From assembly GCF_000971475.1 (NCBI RefSeq), contig NZ_DF967522.1:244315-308314 (forward strand): 64,000 bases of DNA, given 5' to 3'. A model generated the notes under the pieces. That model did not search any database. It worked only from the letters and a program-made list of their open reading frames with translations, and was not told where the DNA came from. Source of the DNA: Sulfuricella sp. T08. GTDB lineage: Bacteria; Pseudomonadota; Gammaproteobacteria; Burkholderiales; Sulfuricellaceae. This document shows positions 55,353 to 64,000 of the stretch, piece by piece. Each line of letters opens with the position of its first letter. Positions within the stretch are counted from its first letter, which is position 1. Both the position numbers and the translations under genes were made by a program.

Positions 55353-56357
55353 ATGACTCGAAGAAACCAAATTGTTGATAGCGTGGACATGAAGCCCCCG
55401 AAAGAAACATTGCAGGAAAGCATAGCCCACCAGCGTGAATCACTGGTGAGCCTGTTGCAGGAGCCTATGCGACGGCTAGCGGCAGAATGCGTTCCGGTAT
55501 GGGGCGATCGGGAAAAATTGGATGCGTTGCTGCGCGTGGCGCTGAAGGAATTGCCTTACTGCAAGCATCTCTATGCGCTGGACGCCAACTTTATCCAGAT
55601 CAGCGATAACGTCAGTCATGAAGGGCTGCTAGAAGGCTTTGGCCGGGATCGTGCCAGGCGGCCCTACCTGCGCGAAATCACGACCAGCACCGATTTTTTC
55701 CTTTCGGATGCCTACATCAGCTTGCGCGAGCGGCGCCCATCCCTCACGGCTACCCAGATCGTGCGCAACGCTACAGGCGAGGCATTGGGATTTGTCGGCG
55801 CCTATTTCGGTCTGCGCGACCTGCCGCTGACGCGCGAGCTCTATGAAGAGCCGAGATACTGGCGCCAGATCAAGGGCGACCCATCTATCCGCGGCACGGT
55901 ATTCCACCAGACCCGCTCTGAAAGCGAGATGGACCAGCATGTCGACACGGTGCTGGGCGTGGTGGCCGAACTCATGCTCTATCACGGGGTGTTTCACGTG
56001 ATGCTGCACTTCTCCAGCAGCCGCGCCGTCGTCTGGGTAATGGAGGATCCCTACCGTTATCGTCTGCTGGATATCGAAGCCCTGATCGATCCGGACATCT
56101 GTCTTGCCTACCCGCGCATCCCCTATCCGACGGGGGCGCAGGTTCCACCCGAGCAAGTCCGCGGCGTGCTGGATGCTTTTCGCACGCTGCGCCTCATGGA
56201 CGAGATGTTCTACCTGCGCTCCGGCACGCTGAACATTTTTAACGGCCTCGTCGGCCTGACCTTCTCTTGCGATGGCTCCCATTACCTCCCTTACGATGAG
56301 TTCCTCCGCAAGGACCACGATTTCTGGACGGGCATCACATCAAACAAAGGGGGCTGA
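55353..56357 (+). CDS. Soluble PDC (Cache-like) sensor-domain protein
   Basis: 334-aa protein without a transmembrane helix or signal peptide. Residues about 65-175 look like a PDC/Cache sensor fold (YALDANFIQISDNVS, GRDRARRPYLRE, DAYISLRERRPSLTATQIV, GEALGFVGAYFGL). A second globular part (190-334) has no known motif. PDC domains usually sit in the periplasm, so a cytosolic one is unusual. Both possible starts (55353 and 55389) have weak ribosome binding sites. It ends five bases before a prepilin gene, so the two are probably co-expressed. Function is unknown. Confidence 0.7.
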   Translation: MTRRNQIVDSVDMKPPKETLQESIAHQRESLVSLLQEPMRRLAAECVPVWGDREKLDALLRVALKELPYCKHLYALDANFIQISDNVSHEGLLEGFGRDRARRPYLREITTSTDFFLSDAYISLRERRPSLTATQIVRNATGEALGFVGAYFGLRDLPLTRELYEEPRYWRQIKGDPSIRGTVFHQTRSESEMDQHVDTVLGVVAELMLYHGVFHVMLHFSSSRAVVWVMEDPYRYRLLDIEALIDPDICLAYPRIPYPTGAQVPPEQVRGVLDAFRTLRLMDEMFYLRSGTLNIFNGLVGLTFSCDGSHYLPYDEFLRKDHDFWTGITSNKGG

Positions 56358-56362
56358 GCCCG

Positions 56363-56890
56363 ATGATTCCGTTATTGGCAAGCCAGCAAGACGGAAAAGC
56401 GGCAAAATGGCGCCGCGGTTTCACCATGGTTGAAATGATGGTAGTCATTGCGGTAATCGCCATCCTGTCGCTGCTCGCAATTCCATCGTACCAGGGCCGC
56501 ATCATTCGGCAGCAGATCGAGGCCGCCCTGCCATTGGCCGATATTGCAAAAAAGCCCATCGCTGCATCGTGGGCCGCCATGCAAGTCTTTCCACCCGACA
56601 ACGCCGCCGCCGGATTGCCCTCCAGCGAAAAGATCGTCAACAACACCGTTAGCGCACTTTCAGTGCAAAACGGCGCCATTCATATTACCTTCGGCAATCG
56701 TGCGCATCAGGCAATAAACGGCAAAACGCTTACTCTGCGCCCTGCGGTGGTGGACGATGCACCCGTGGTGCCTGTCACATGGGTCTGCGGCAATGCAGAG
56801 GGGCCGGGGAAAATGACGATCAGGGGTGGCAACCAGACCAGCATCCCGAATACCTTCTTGCCGCTCGAGTGCCGCGCACGCAAGAAATAA
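56363..56890 (+). CDS. Type IV prepilin-like protein
   Basis: 175-aa prepilin. A long basic leader (1-19, ending KWRRG) precedes the N-methyl-type sequence FTMVEMMVVIAVIAILSLLAIPSYQ-like helix (FTMVEMMVVIAV at 20-31), cleaved by PilD after Gly19 and carrying the essential Glu. The head has two cysteines near the end (Cys142 and the one at about 170) that may form the usual disulfide loop. AAAGGGGG lies nine bases upstream. No other pilus gene is nearby; it could be a minor pilin or a type II secretion pseudopilin. Confidence 0.8.
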   Translation: MIPLLASQQDGKAAKWRRGFTMVEMMVVIAVIAILSLLAIPSYQGRIIRQQIEAALPLADIAKKPIAASWAAMQVFPPDNAAAGLPSSEKIVNNTVSALSVQNGAIHITFGNRAHQAINGKTLTLRPAVVDDAPVVPVTWVCGNAEGPGKMTIRGGNQTSIPNTFLPLECRARKK

Positions 56891-56949
56891 CGACCAAGCA
56901 ACTGATCTTGGTGCGGCGGCATGAAAAAGGCCAGACTTGGGACTGAACC

Positions 56950-56986
56950 CATATTGTTGCACCCAATGGGAATCATATCGTTGCAC
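56950..56986. repeat. Pair of 13-bp direct repeats, 24 bp apart
   Basis: CATATTGTTGCAC (56950-56962) and CATATCGTTGCAC (56974-56986) differ by one base. They lie in the 189-bp gap between the prepilin gene and pepN, which also holds a small hairpin (ACCAAG / CTTGGT at 56893-56912) after the prepilin stop and another (TCCATC / GATGGA at 57055-57079) after the pepN stop. I see no gene in this gap. Confidence 0.6.
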
Positions 56987-57079
56987 TTTAGGTCACAGCA
57001 ATGCTGGGTTACAATGCAAACCGTCAAGAGTGACAATCGCCACATTGTTCCAATTCCATCCCGCTTTCTGAAAGATGGA

Positions 57080-59734
57080 TCATCCTAGCTGTTTATCCAC
57101 AATCTCGAACAAATCACGCGACAAACCGGCATGCTTGCGCAGAGTCTCCAGGGCAGCACGGGCATGTGCCTGGCGACTGGCATCAAACTTTCTCCATCGG
57201 TCAAAACAACGGGCGACTCGGGAAGCGACCTGCGGATTGACGGCATCGAGCTTACACGTCTGCTCGGCAAGAAAGTGGTAACCGCTGCCATCGGCTGCAT
57301 GAAAATGCACATGGTTACTGCCGAAAGCGCGCAGAAGCGCGTAGACCTTGTTCGGGTTGCGCAAGTCGAATGCGGGATGTTCGACTAGCCGCTTGACCTC
57401 ATTCAGAACGCTCGAGCGACGACTGGTGGCTTGTACCTGAAGCCACTTGTCGACGACCAGCGCCTCGCCTTGCCACTGCTGGTAAAAGGCATCCAGTGAT
57501 TGCTGTCGTTCCTCGCCTTCGCTCTGGGCCAAGGCCGACAGACTGGCAAACTGGTCGGTCATGTTGTCAGCGGTATCGAACTGTTGCAGCGCCAGCGCAC
57601 GGGTGGATGGGCTATCCGCTTCGCACAGGTAACCAAGGCAGACGTTGCGCAGCGCACGGCGGCCAACATCGATCAGATCAAGATGATAACCATCTCTCGG
57701 CGCAAAACGCTCATAGCAAGCCTGAAATTCTGCGCCGAGATGCTCGGTGAGGAAGCGGCGCAAGCCGTTGCGTGCAGCGTGCAGGGCATCGGGGTCAACC
57801 ACGTCCAGTTGTTCGGCCAGCGTTGCTTCGCTCGGTAATGACAGGGCTTCGGCGGCAAAAGCGGGATCCGTATCGGCATCCGCCAGCACCCGCGCCGCTG
57901 CCTGGGCGAAACTGACTGGCCAGATTGGCGTGCCTCCCGCACTGAGGGTGGCGGTTGCAGCAATAATCAGGCGATTGGCTAGACGCTGCCCCGCTTCCCA
58001 GCGGTTGAATGGATCACTGTCGTGCGCCATCAGGTGAGCGAGATCTGCGTCACTGTAAGCATAATCGAGTACGACGGGGGCCGAGAAATCACGCAGTAGC
58101 GAGGGTACGGGAGCGACCAGGACGTCTTCGAAGATGAATTCCTGCGTCTCGCTGCACAGCGACAGCACTAGCTGGCTGACACGGGTGCCGGAATTATCTC
58201 CGACCAGACGTATGGGCAGGTCCTGTCCGTCCGGACCAACCAGGCCGATGGTGACGGGAATATGGTAGAGCTGTTTGGCGGGTTGACCGGGCGTAGTGGC
58301 GCAGGACTGGCTCAATCTCAGTATGTAGCGATGATTGGCGGCATCATATCGGCCAGTCGCAGCAACGTGTGGCGTACCGGCTTGCTCGTACCAGCGCATG
58401 AACTGGCTGAAATCGGCGCCTGATGCATCGGCCATGGCGGCGACGAAATCATCGCAGGTCACCGCCTGCCCATCGTGGCGGGCGAAGTACAGATCCATGC
58501 CGCGACGGAAGGCTTGCTTGCCGATCAGGGTCTGGATCATGCGCACCACCTCAGCCCCCTTTTGATACACGGTAGCGGTGTAGAAATTGTTGATCTCGAT
58601 GTATGAGGCCGGCCGCACCGGGTGCGCCATCGGGCCGCCATCCTCGGGGAACTGGGCGGCACGCAGGCTGCGTACCTCGCGGATACGGGCCACCGAACGG
58701 TGATGCACATCGGCGCCGAATTCCTGGTCACGAAAGACGGTCAGCCCCTCCTTGAGCGACAGCTGGAACCAGTCGCGGCAGGTCACGCGGTTGCCGGTCC
58801 AGTTGTGGAAATACTCGTGCGCCACCACCCGGTCGATGTTTTCGTAATCAATATCGGTGGCCACATCCTGCCGGGCCAGCAGGTATTTCGTGTTGAAAAT
58901 GTTCAGGCCCTTGTTCTCCATCGCCCCCATGTTGAAGTCGCCGACGGCGACGATCATGTAATGGTCGAGGTCGCATTCCAGGCCAAAGGTCTGCTCATCC
59001 CAGTGCATCGACTTTTTAAGGGCCGACATGGCGTGCGCACACTGGTCCAGCTTGCCCGGCTCGACAAAGATCGCCAGCTGGACCTCGCGGCCCGACGTGG
59101 TTCGATAGCTGTCGCGCAGAACGTCGAGCCTGGCGGCAACCATAGCAAACAGATAGCAGGGCTTGGGAAAGGGGTCCTGCCACTTCGTCCAGTGCCGCCC
59201 GCCCTCCTCGTCACCGCTGGCGACGGGATTGCCGTTGGCTAGCAGTTGCGGGAACGCCGCTTTGTCGGCATGCAGGGTAACGGTATAGCGTGACATCACG
59301 TCCGGCCTGTCCAGAAACCAGGTGATGCGGCGAAAGCCCTGCGCCTCGCACTGGGTGAAATAGCCGTTAGCCGAGAGGTAAAGGCCGGAAAGACGGGTAT
59401 TGCCGTCAGGGTGAATCCGCGTCACCGTCTCCAGGCAGAAGGCATCCGGCAAGTCGGCCAGCGTCAGATGTCCGGCGCCCAAGCGGTAGCTGTCGGGCGC
59501 CATGGGCACGCCATTGAGGCGGAGGGAGATCAGCTCCAGGTCCTCGCCATCGAGCACCAGCGGGTCATTGGGCGTATTCACCGCCGGGTTGCGGCGCACC
59601 GAGAGCTGCGCAGTCACCAGCGCTTCACCGCGCTGGAAATTGACGTCAACATCGACCGTGTCAATCAAAAAAGAGGGCTGCGCGTAGTCGGCCAGGTTAA
59701 TGGTTTGCGGGGTGTCTTGATTCATTGGAAGCAT
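57080..59734 (-). CDS. pepN: Aminopeptidase N
   Basis: M1-family zinc aminopeptidase (884 aa), cytosolic, removes N-terminal residues from peptides. Exopeptidase signature GAMENKG, zinc motif HEYFHNWTGNRVTCRDWFQ with the third ligand Glu in LKEGLTVFRDQEF, and the C-terminal helical domain of the E. coli-type enzyme. A second Met at 59725 (MNQDTPQT) is a possible start; neither has a clear ribosome binding site. It stands alone, facing the prepilin gene at its 3' end. Confidence 0.96.
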   Translation of the reverse strand: MLPMNQDTPQTINLADYAQPSFLIDTVDVDVNFQRGEALVTAQLSVRRNPAVNTPNDPLVLDGEDLELISLRLNGVPMAPDSYRLGAGHLTLADLPDAFCLETVTRIHPDGNTRLSGLYLSANGYFTQCEAQGFRRITWFLDRPDVMSRYTVTLHADKAAFPQLLANGNPVASGDEEGGRHWTKWQDPFPKPCYLFAMVAARLDVLRDSYRTTSGREVQLAIFVEPGKLDQCAHAMSALKKSMHWDEQTFGLECDLDHYMIVAVGDFNMGAMENKGLNIFNTKYLLARQDVATDIDYENIDRVVAHEYFHNWTGNRVTCRDWFQLSLKEGLTVFRDQEFGADVHHRSVARIREVRSLRAAQFPEDGGPMAHPVRPASYIEINNFYTATVYQKGAEVVRMIQTLIGKQAFRRGMDLYFARHDGQAVTCDDFVAAMADASGADFSQFMRWYEQAGTPHVAATGRYDAANHRYILRLSQSCATTPGQPAKQLYHIPVTIGLVGPDGQDLPIRLVGDNSGTRVSQLVLSLCSETQEFIFEDVLVAPVPSLLRDFSAPVVLDYAYSDADLAHLMAHDSDPFNRWEAGQRLANRLIIAATATLSAGGTPIWPVSFAQAAARVLADADTDPAFAAEALSLPSEATLAEQLDVVDPDALHAARNGLRRFLTEHLGAEFQACYERFAPRDGYHLDLIDVGRRALRNVCLGYLCEADSPSTRALALQQFDTADNMTDQFASLSALAQSEGEERQQSLDAFYQQWQGEALVVDKWLQVQATSRRSSVLNEVKRLVEHPAFDLRNPNKVYALLRAFGSNHVHFHAADGSGYHFLAEQTCKLDAVNPQVASRVARCFDRWRKFDASRQAHARAALETLRKHAGLSRDLFEIVDKQLG

Positions 59735-59968
59735 GGCGATCAGGGAAAAACTATAGTGTGACAGAAAATGATGGCTGGTTTCCGGGGGAGGCGTTGGACT
59801 TCGGCCTGAATTATTGCTGGCGGCAGCTTGCTATGAGGACCCCTCGGGGCCTGGCCTGACCCCGACATTTTCATGTATAAACACTGGATCAATCGAATCT
59901 GGCCCTGTTGATTCGTGGTCGGTGGAGTAAGGGCATTTCAAAACAAAGTTTGTTTTTTGGGATTTATT

Positions 59969-60496
59969 ATGCCAATAAAGTCACGCATTCGTACCGTCCC
60001 CCATTATCCCAGGCAAGGGGTGATGTTTCGGGATATCACAACGCTGTTGAAAGACCCGGTGGGTTTCCGTGTCACCATCAATGAATTGGTTAAACGCTAT
60101 ACGGGTGTAAAAATTGACCGGGTTGCTGGTATCGAGGCACGCGGTTTCATTGTTGGCTCGGCACTGGCTTATCAACTGGGCTTGGGCTTTGTGCCCATCC
60201 GCAAGAAGGGCAAGTTGCCGGCAGAAACGGTTGGCCACGACTATGAACTTGAATACGGCGCTGATCGCATTGAGATGCATGTGGATGCAGTATCTAAAGG
60301 CGAACGGGTGCTGCTTGTGGATGATCTGATTGCGACTGGCGGTACAGCAGGAGCGGCATGCAAACTCATAGCGAGCATGGGTGGCAAGATTGTGGAATGT
60401 TGCTTTGTCATCGATTTGCCGGATCTTGGGGGGCGTGCCCGCCTGGAAAAGCAGGGGCACAAAGTTTTTGCGTTGTGCGAATTCGAGGGCGATTGA
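59969..60496 (+). CDS. apt: Adenine phosphoribosyltransferase
   Basis: Purine salvage enzyme (175 aa) that makes AMP from adenine and PRPP. The PRPP-binding motif VLLVDDLIATGGT and VAGIEARGFIVGSALAYQLG are present. I placed the start at ATG 59969, giving MPIKSRIRTVPHYP; a longer frame upstream reads non-conserved sequence. The 234-bp gap before it has a TATAAA at 59876-59881, possibly a -10, and an A/T palindrome (AAAACAAA / TTTGTTTT, 59940-59956) in the leader. Confidence 0.95.
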   Translation: MPIKSRIRTVPHYPRQGVMFRDITTLLKDPVGFRVTINELVKRYTGVKIDRVAGIEARGFIVGSALAYQLGLGFVPIRKKGKLPAETVGHDYELEYGADRIEMHVDAVSKGERVLLVDDLIATGGTAGAACKLIASMGGKIVECCFVIDLPDLGGRARLEKQGHKVFALCEFEGD

Positions 60497-60653
60497 AGAT
60501 GGTGCAGATCAGGACTCAGAAGGTCCAGCAATGTTTGCGATAGACGAAATCGATGATCTATTTGATAGAAGCTGAAATGCATCGCAATGCTGACTTTCTG
60601 AGAAAGCCTATGCACGAAATCAATGCGATTTTGCTTGAATTTTGTTTGACCAG

Positions 60654-63600
60654 TCACGAAGCATAAACACTCTGCCCTTCGCCCTGATAGCTCTGATACA
60701 CATGCTCGAAAACAGCAGCACATTTGGCTTCGTAAATTTCCTTGGAATAAGCGCGCGGCAAGCCTTCATCAAGCGCGTTCTCGATCTCGATTTTCACACG
60801 GGCGCGAGTCGAAATCTTTTGCCGCCAGCCCAGCACCAGTAATTTTCGTAGTTTCTCCAATAAGTGGTGCGCGACCTTCTTCACCTCTTCGCGCTCTTCG
60901 GTGGATAGCTCCGGCGCAGGCCGGGTGAGGATATCCAGGATTGTGAGTTCTTCTTCGCTCAGGTTCTCGCGTACATGGCGAGTCTGCTCTTCCGTCAGGA
61001 CGGTGGATAGCGCTAGCAGCTCCTTGAAAATTTCATCAATATTGCGGCTGCCCGAATTGTAGCTTTCGATCAGTGCCTGGAATTTTTCCAGATAATCAGC
61101 ACGTGTCGGGTTGAGGCGCACCATGCGCTCCAGTTGTGCGCGCACGGCTGCTTTTAGCCGCTCGACATCGGTGTTGCTCGGTTTTTTGTCCTCAAAGCGT
61201 TTGCGTAACGCCTCAAAATTGATTTTCGATAAATCAATCTGGCCGTAGTCCTGGGTAGTCTGGCGAATCTTGAACGGTTCGGCTGCAATGGATTCATCCA
61301 GCAAATCCTGAATGCCCTGCATGATGTGCGAAATATCCGGTGGTTCGGTCACGGTGCGGATACAAGTGGCAATCGCCGCCAGGCAGCCGCAGCGTTGCGA
61401 AAACTCGATTGCTGCCGGGTCTGGCTTTACCGCCCGATACAAGCTGCTGACCAATGTCTCCAACGCAAGGAAGTCGCGTTTGACTGCCTCTGGTGCCATC
61501 AGTCGGTCTGCGGCAGCGCTGATTGCACCGGCTTGAGCAAAATTGGCCGTCGAAATGGATTCGATTTCGGCCAGTGCTACACCCTGTTCCAAACAAAATA
61601 CATTCGCGTCATTCACCGCATAGCGTAATTCGTCCGCCAATGCCTTCTTGTCGCGCACTGGCATTTCTCCGCCACCGCCCTTGCCATAGATCGCCAGCGC
61701 TTTTTCCAGTGAGGCGAACACGTTGGCGTAGTCCACAATCAAGCCGCTGTGCTTGCCGGGGTACACACGGTTAGCGCGGGCGATGGTTTGCATCAGCGTA
61801 TGGTTGCGCATTGGCTTGTCGAGGTAGATGGTCGAACAGCTCGGCGCATCAAAGCCGGTCAGCCACATTGCGCAGACGAACACCAGCCGGAGTGGGTCGG
61901 CGGTGTCCTTGAATTTCTCGTCCAGCTTCTCTTCGTTCATGCGCTTGCGGTGCGGCACAATGTCGATGCCCAACCCCGCCATCTGTTCGATCTCGTTCTG
62001 CCCCGGCGAGACCACCACCGCCATATCGGTGTTGTCATCTTTCGGCCAGTATTTGCGTACCTTGTCATACATGCGCAACGCAGTCGCCTTGTCGATGGAA
62101 ACCACCATCGCCTTGCCCTGAAAGCCGCGCCCGAGGAAGTGCCTCACAATGTCCTGCGCCACCGTATCCAGCCGGTCGTCACGGGTGATGAGGTGATACT
62201 GCCGTCCCAGCTCGCGCTCCAGCTTCTTCTCGGCCTCATCGGAAAGGTCAGCGTTCTCGATCAACTCGTAGATGTTATCGTTCAGGTCGGGATTGTCGAG
62301 ATGCAGTTCCGGCGTGCGGTTCTCGTAGAACAGCGGCACGGTCGCGCCATCCTCAACGGACTGCTGGAAGTCGTAGATGGACACATAATCACCGAACACT
62401 TCGCGGGTGCGCTCTTCGCCAGCAATCAGCGGCGTGCCGGTGAACGCGACAAACATGGCATTAGGGAGTGCCGCGCGCATGTTCATGGCCAGCGTGTCGT
62501 ATTGGCTGCGGTGCGCCTCGTCGGTCAACACGATTACATCGCGCCGGTCGCACAGCAATTCGGCGGTCTGGAATTTGTGGATGAGCGTAAAAACGTAGCG
62601 GTTGTTGCCGGAAAGCAGCTCGCGCAACTGTGCGCCGCTTTGTGCATGGCTGACCTGCGCATCGCTCACCGCGCCGCAAGCGGCGAAAGTCTTGGCAATC
62701 TGCTCGTCCAGCTCCACACGGTCGGTGACAACTACGAATGTCCAGTTGCCCGGCATCTTGCGCAGCACCTTCTGCGCGAAGAACACCATCGAAAAACTCT
62801 TGCCGGAACCCTGCGTCTGCCAGAACACGCCGCCGCGCCCGTGGCCTTCCTCGCGCGCTTTGAGCATGGCGCGGATGGCATTGTTCACGCCGATGAACTG
62901 ATGGTTCTGCCCGATAATCTTGGCCAACCCGCTCTTGTGCTCGGAAAACAGCGTGTAGTTCTCCACCATATCCAGCAAGCGTGCTGGCTCGCACAGCCCG
63001 CGCAGCATCACTTCCAGCGACACGCGGCGCGGTTCGTCCTCGCTCTCGATGCGCTTCCACTCGAAGAACCGCTCCCAATCTGCGGTCAGTGAACCGACGC
63101 GGCTATCCGTGCCGTTGGAAGCAATCAGCAAAGCATTCGGCCAGAACAGCGCAGGGACGCCATTCTGCGCGTGCTTGTAGCTGGCGAGATTGCCGTCGAA
63201 GGCTTGTTTGGCAGGTACGCCCGGTTTCTTCAGCTCGATCACCACCCACGGCAAGCCATTCACAAAACCAATTAAATCCGGGCGGCAGGTATAAAGCTGG
63301 CCGACAATGGTCATCTGGCTGACCAGCAGGAAATCGTTGGCAGCGGGATTTGCCCAATCCACCACCCGCACCCGCTCGGTCTTTACTCCGCCTTTTGCCA
63401 GATCAGGCACGGATACCTTTACCCCGTCGCGCATCAATTGCCACAGCTCGCGGTTTGCAGCGGTAGGCGCCATTGCCGAACGGTCGCGTGACAACTCGTC
63501 CACGGCAGCGCTGATTGCCTCGGGTGGCAGGGAAGGGTTTTGCCGCGTCAGCGCATGGCGCAATCGTGCGGCCAGCACCACCTCGGATTTCGTCTCACGG

Positions 63601-63755
63601 CCTAAATAGCTCCCCTCGCCCGCTTGCGGGAGAGGGGCTGGGGGAGAGGGCGCATTACCCAATACCTCTTCCGAAGCCGATAACGTCTCCCAGCCCAATT
63701 CAGCGAAGAGCTGGATGGCGGGTTGTTCGACGAGGCTATTTTCAGTATAGGTCAT
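60654..63755 (-). CDS. hsdR: Type I restriction enzyme R subunit
   Basis: HsdR (1033 aa), the translocase and nuclease subunit of a type I restriction system. N-terminal nuclease with Asp160 (RPD) and Glu174/Lys176 (VVIELKKPG), SF2 motor with Walker A TQGSGKS (315-321), TDEAHRSQYD and AFTGTPL, then a C-terminal helical part. Residues about 35-49 (APSPPAPLPQAGEGS) come from a palindromic repeat inserted in frame in a surface loop. No hsdM or hsdS is in the window; they could lie beyond 64000. The 157-bp gap to apt holds no feature. Confidence 0.94.
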   Translation of the reverse strand: MTYTENSLVEQPAIQLFAELGWETLSASEEVLGNAPSPPAPLPQAGEGSYLGRETKSEVVLAARLRHALTRQNPSLPPEAISAAVDELSRDRSAMAPTAANRELWQLMRDGVKVSVPDLAKGGVKTERVRVVDWANPAANDFLLVSQMTIVGQLYTCRPDLIGFVNGLPWVVIELKKPGVPAKQAFDGNLASYKHAQNGVPALFWPNALLIASNGTDSRVGSLTADWERFFEWKRIESEDEPRRVSLEVMLRGLCEPARLLDMVENYTLFSEHKSGLAKIIGQNHQFIGVNNAIRAMLKAREEGHGRGGVFWQTQGSGKSFSMVFFAQKVLRKMPGNWTFVVVTDRVELDEQIAKTFAACGAVSDAQVSHAQSGAQLRELLSGNNRYVFTLIHKFQTAELLCDRRDVIVLTDEAHRSQYDTLAMNMRAALPNAMFVAFTGTPLIAGEERTREVFGDYVSIYDFQQSVEDGATVPLFYENRTPELHLDNPDLNDNIYELIENADLSDEAEKKLERELGRQYHLITRDDRLDTVAQDIVRHFLGRGFQGKAMVVSIDKATALRMYDKVRKYWPKDDNTDMAVVVSPGQNEIEQMAGLGIDIVPHRKRMNEEKLDEKFKDTADPLRLVFVCAMWLTGFDAPSCSTIYLDKPMRNHTLMQTIARANRVYPGKHSGLIVDYANVFASLEKALAIYGKGGGGEMPVRDKKALADELRYAVNDANVFCLEQGVALAEIESISTANFAQAGAISAAADRLMAPEAVKRDFLALETLVSSLYRAVKPDPAAIEFSQRCGCLAAIATCIRTVTEPPDISHIMQGIQDLLDESIAAEPFKIRQTTQDYGQIDLSKINFEALRKRFEDKKPSNTDVERLKAAVRAQLERMVRLNPTRADYLEKFQALIESYNSGSRNIDEIFKELLALSTVLTEEQTRHVRENLSEEELTILDILTRPAPELSTEEREEVKKVAHHLLEKLRKLLVLGWRQKISTRARVKIEIENALDEGLPRAYSKEIYEAKCAAVFEHVYQSYQGEGQSVYAS
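63612..63650. repeat. GC-rich palindromic repeat (REP-like), copy 2, inside hsdR
   Basis: 36 of 39 bases match copy 1 at 5440-5478. The left arm CCCCTCGCCCGC (63612-63623) and right arm GCGGGAGAGGGG (63626-63637) form the same hairpin with one mismatch. The hsdR frame stays open through it on the minus strand and encodes PSPPAPLPQAGEG. Confidence 0.9.
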
Positions 63756-64000
63756 AGCTTGAATAGGCTAATTTTCCGCATGTGAGCAAAATTTATCCAA
63801 TTAGAATTCTTTTAATAAACAGGCACTAAACTCATAATCTATTACCGATAAAAGACTAGGAATAAGCTAAATTCTGATTAACTTGGCTGTATTTAGCTTA
63901 TTCATAAGGGAAGCCCTGAACAAGTCATCATTCAGGACCTCGAATTAAACATATTGCGGCATCAGGCTTTTTTCCACCGGAATTAGCCTGAAACAGCCCG
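63756..64000. other. AT-rich region upstream of hsdR with a possible IS5-type end
   Basis: 245 bp with no gene that I can support. The first 140 bp are AT-rich. At 63909-63926 GGAAGCCCTGAACAAGTC resembles the terminal inverted repeat of IS5-family elements (about 14 of 18 positions as I remember the IS5 end), and CAGGCT / AGCCTG (63963-63990) is an inverted repeat further right. If it is an IS end, the element runs beyond the window. No transposase is visible. Confidence 0.3.

Noticed and set aside
55990..56005. parS-like TGTTTCACGTGATGCT inside the PDC-sensor gene
   Set aside because: Only the first 12 bases match the palindrome and the right half is broken; it codes for a normal stretch (VFHVM), so chance is the simpler explanation. 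ParB ChIP could still test it.
57055..57079. Hairpin TCCATC / GATGGA after pepN as a terminator
   Set aside because: It has an internal bulge and no T tract on the pepN strand, so it is mentioned only as a structure.
61749..63092. 447-codon open frame on the plus strand opposite hsdR
   Set aside because: It lies fully antisense to a well supported gene, shows no known motif, and long antisense frames are common in GC-rich genes.

Overview
The window is chromosomal DNA from a Gram-negative betaproteobacterium and very probably contains the replication origin region. The evidence is gene order: rpmH-rnpA-yidD-yidC-mnmE-mnmG-rsmG-parA-parB-atpIBEFHAGDC on the minus strand, divergent from dnaA-dnaN-gyrB on the plus strand, with DnaA-box-like 9-mers on both sides of dnaA and two parS sites. 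The pairs LysM-dprA-smg-topA / def-fmt-htpX-rsmB-DUF4390-ntrY-ntrX, and earP next to an EF-P carrying Arg32, are also typical of betaproteobacteria. Protein style suggests the Nitrosomonadales (Sulfuricella/Gallionella-like), but I cannot fix the genus by reading.

Layout. 1-13.4 kb (plus): the 3' part of gltB, then gltD (glutamate synthase), hemE, priA, argS, a SPOR-domain protein, a DsbA-type oxidoreductase, a NarL-type response regulator and a GGDEF-like protein that has lost its catalytic signature. 13.4-32.4 kb (minus): an orphan ParA-type ATPase, glmS, glmU, the complete F1Fo ATP synthase operon with its terminator, parB, parA, rsmG, mnmG, mnmE, yidC, yidD, rnpA and rpmH. 32.4-39.5 kb (plus): dnaA, dnaN, gyrB, earP, efp. 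This part is visibly AT-richer around dnaA, dnaN and the first half of gyrB. 39.5-44.5 kb (minus): topA, smg, dprA and a LysM protein. 44.6-54.4 kb (plus): def, fmt, htpX, rsmB, a DUF4390 protein, ntrY, ntrX, kup. 54.4-64 kb is a mixed region: a NYN/OST-HTH protein, a soluble PDC-sensor protein coupled to a solitary prepilin, pepN, apt, and a type I restriction subunit hsdR whose partners are not in the window.

Most of the window is conserved housekeeping DNA: origin firing and segregation (dnaA, dnaN, gyrB, parABS), tRNA modification and translation (mnmE, mnmG, argS, def, fmt, rsmB, efp), membrane insertion (yidC, yidD) and energy (atp). I did not find a clearly new multi-gene system. The best unusual signals are: a GC-rich palindromic repeat present both upstream of hemE (where it seems to supply the ribosome binding site) and inside the hsdR reading frame; a seven-copy 18-bp tandem repeat inside the DUF4390 gene; an NtrX whose AAA+ domain lacks the Walker A lysine and GAFTGA; a parS site that overlaps the gyrB translation-start region; an ATP-operon terminator placed just ahead of glmU; and the PDC-sensor/prepilin pair.

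No rRNA, tRNA or CRISPR array was recognised, and no gene-free stretch exceeds 300 bases. Starts were adjusted where Shine-Dalgarno spacing or family N-termini argued for an internal codon.
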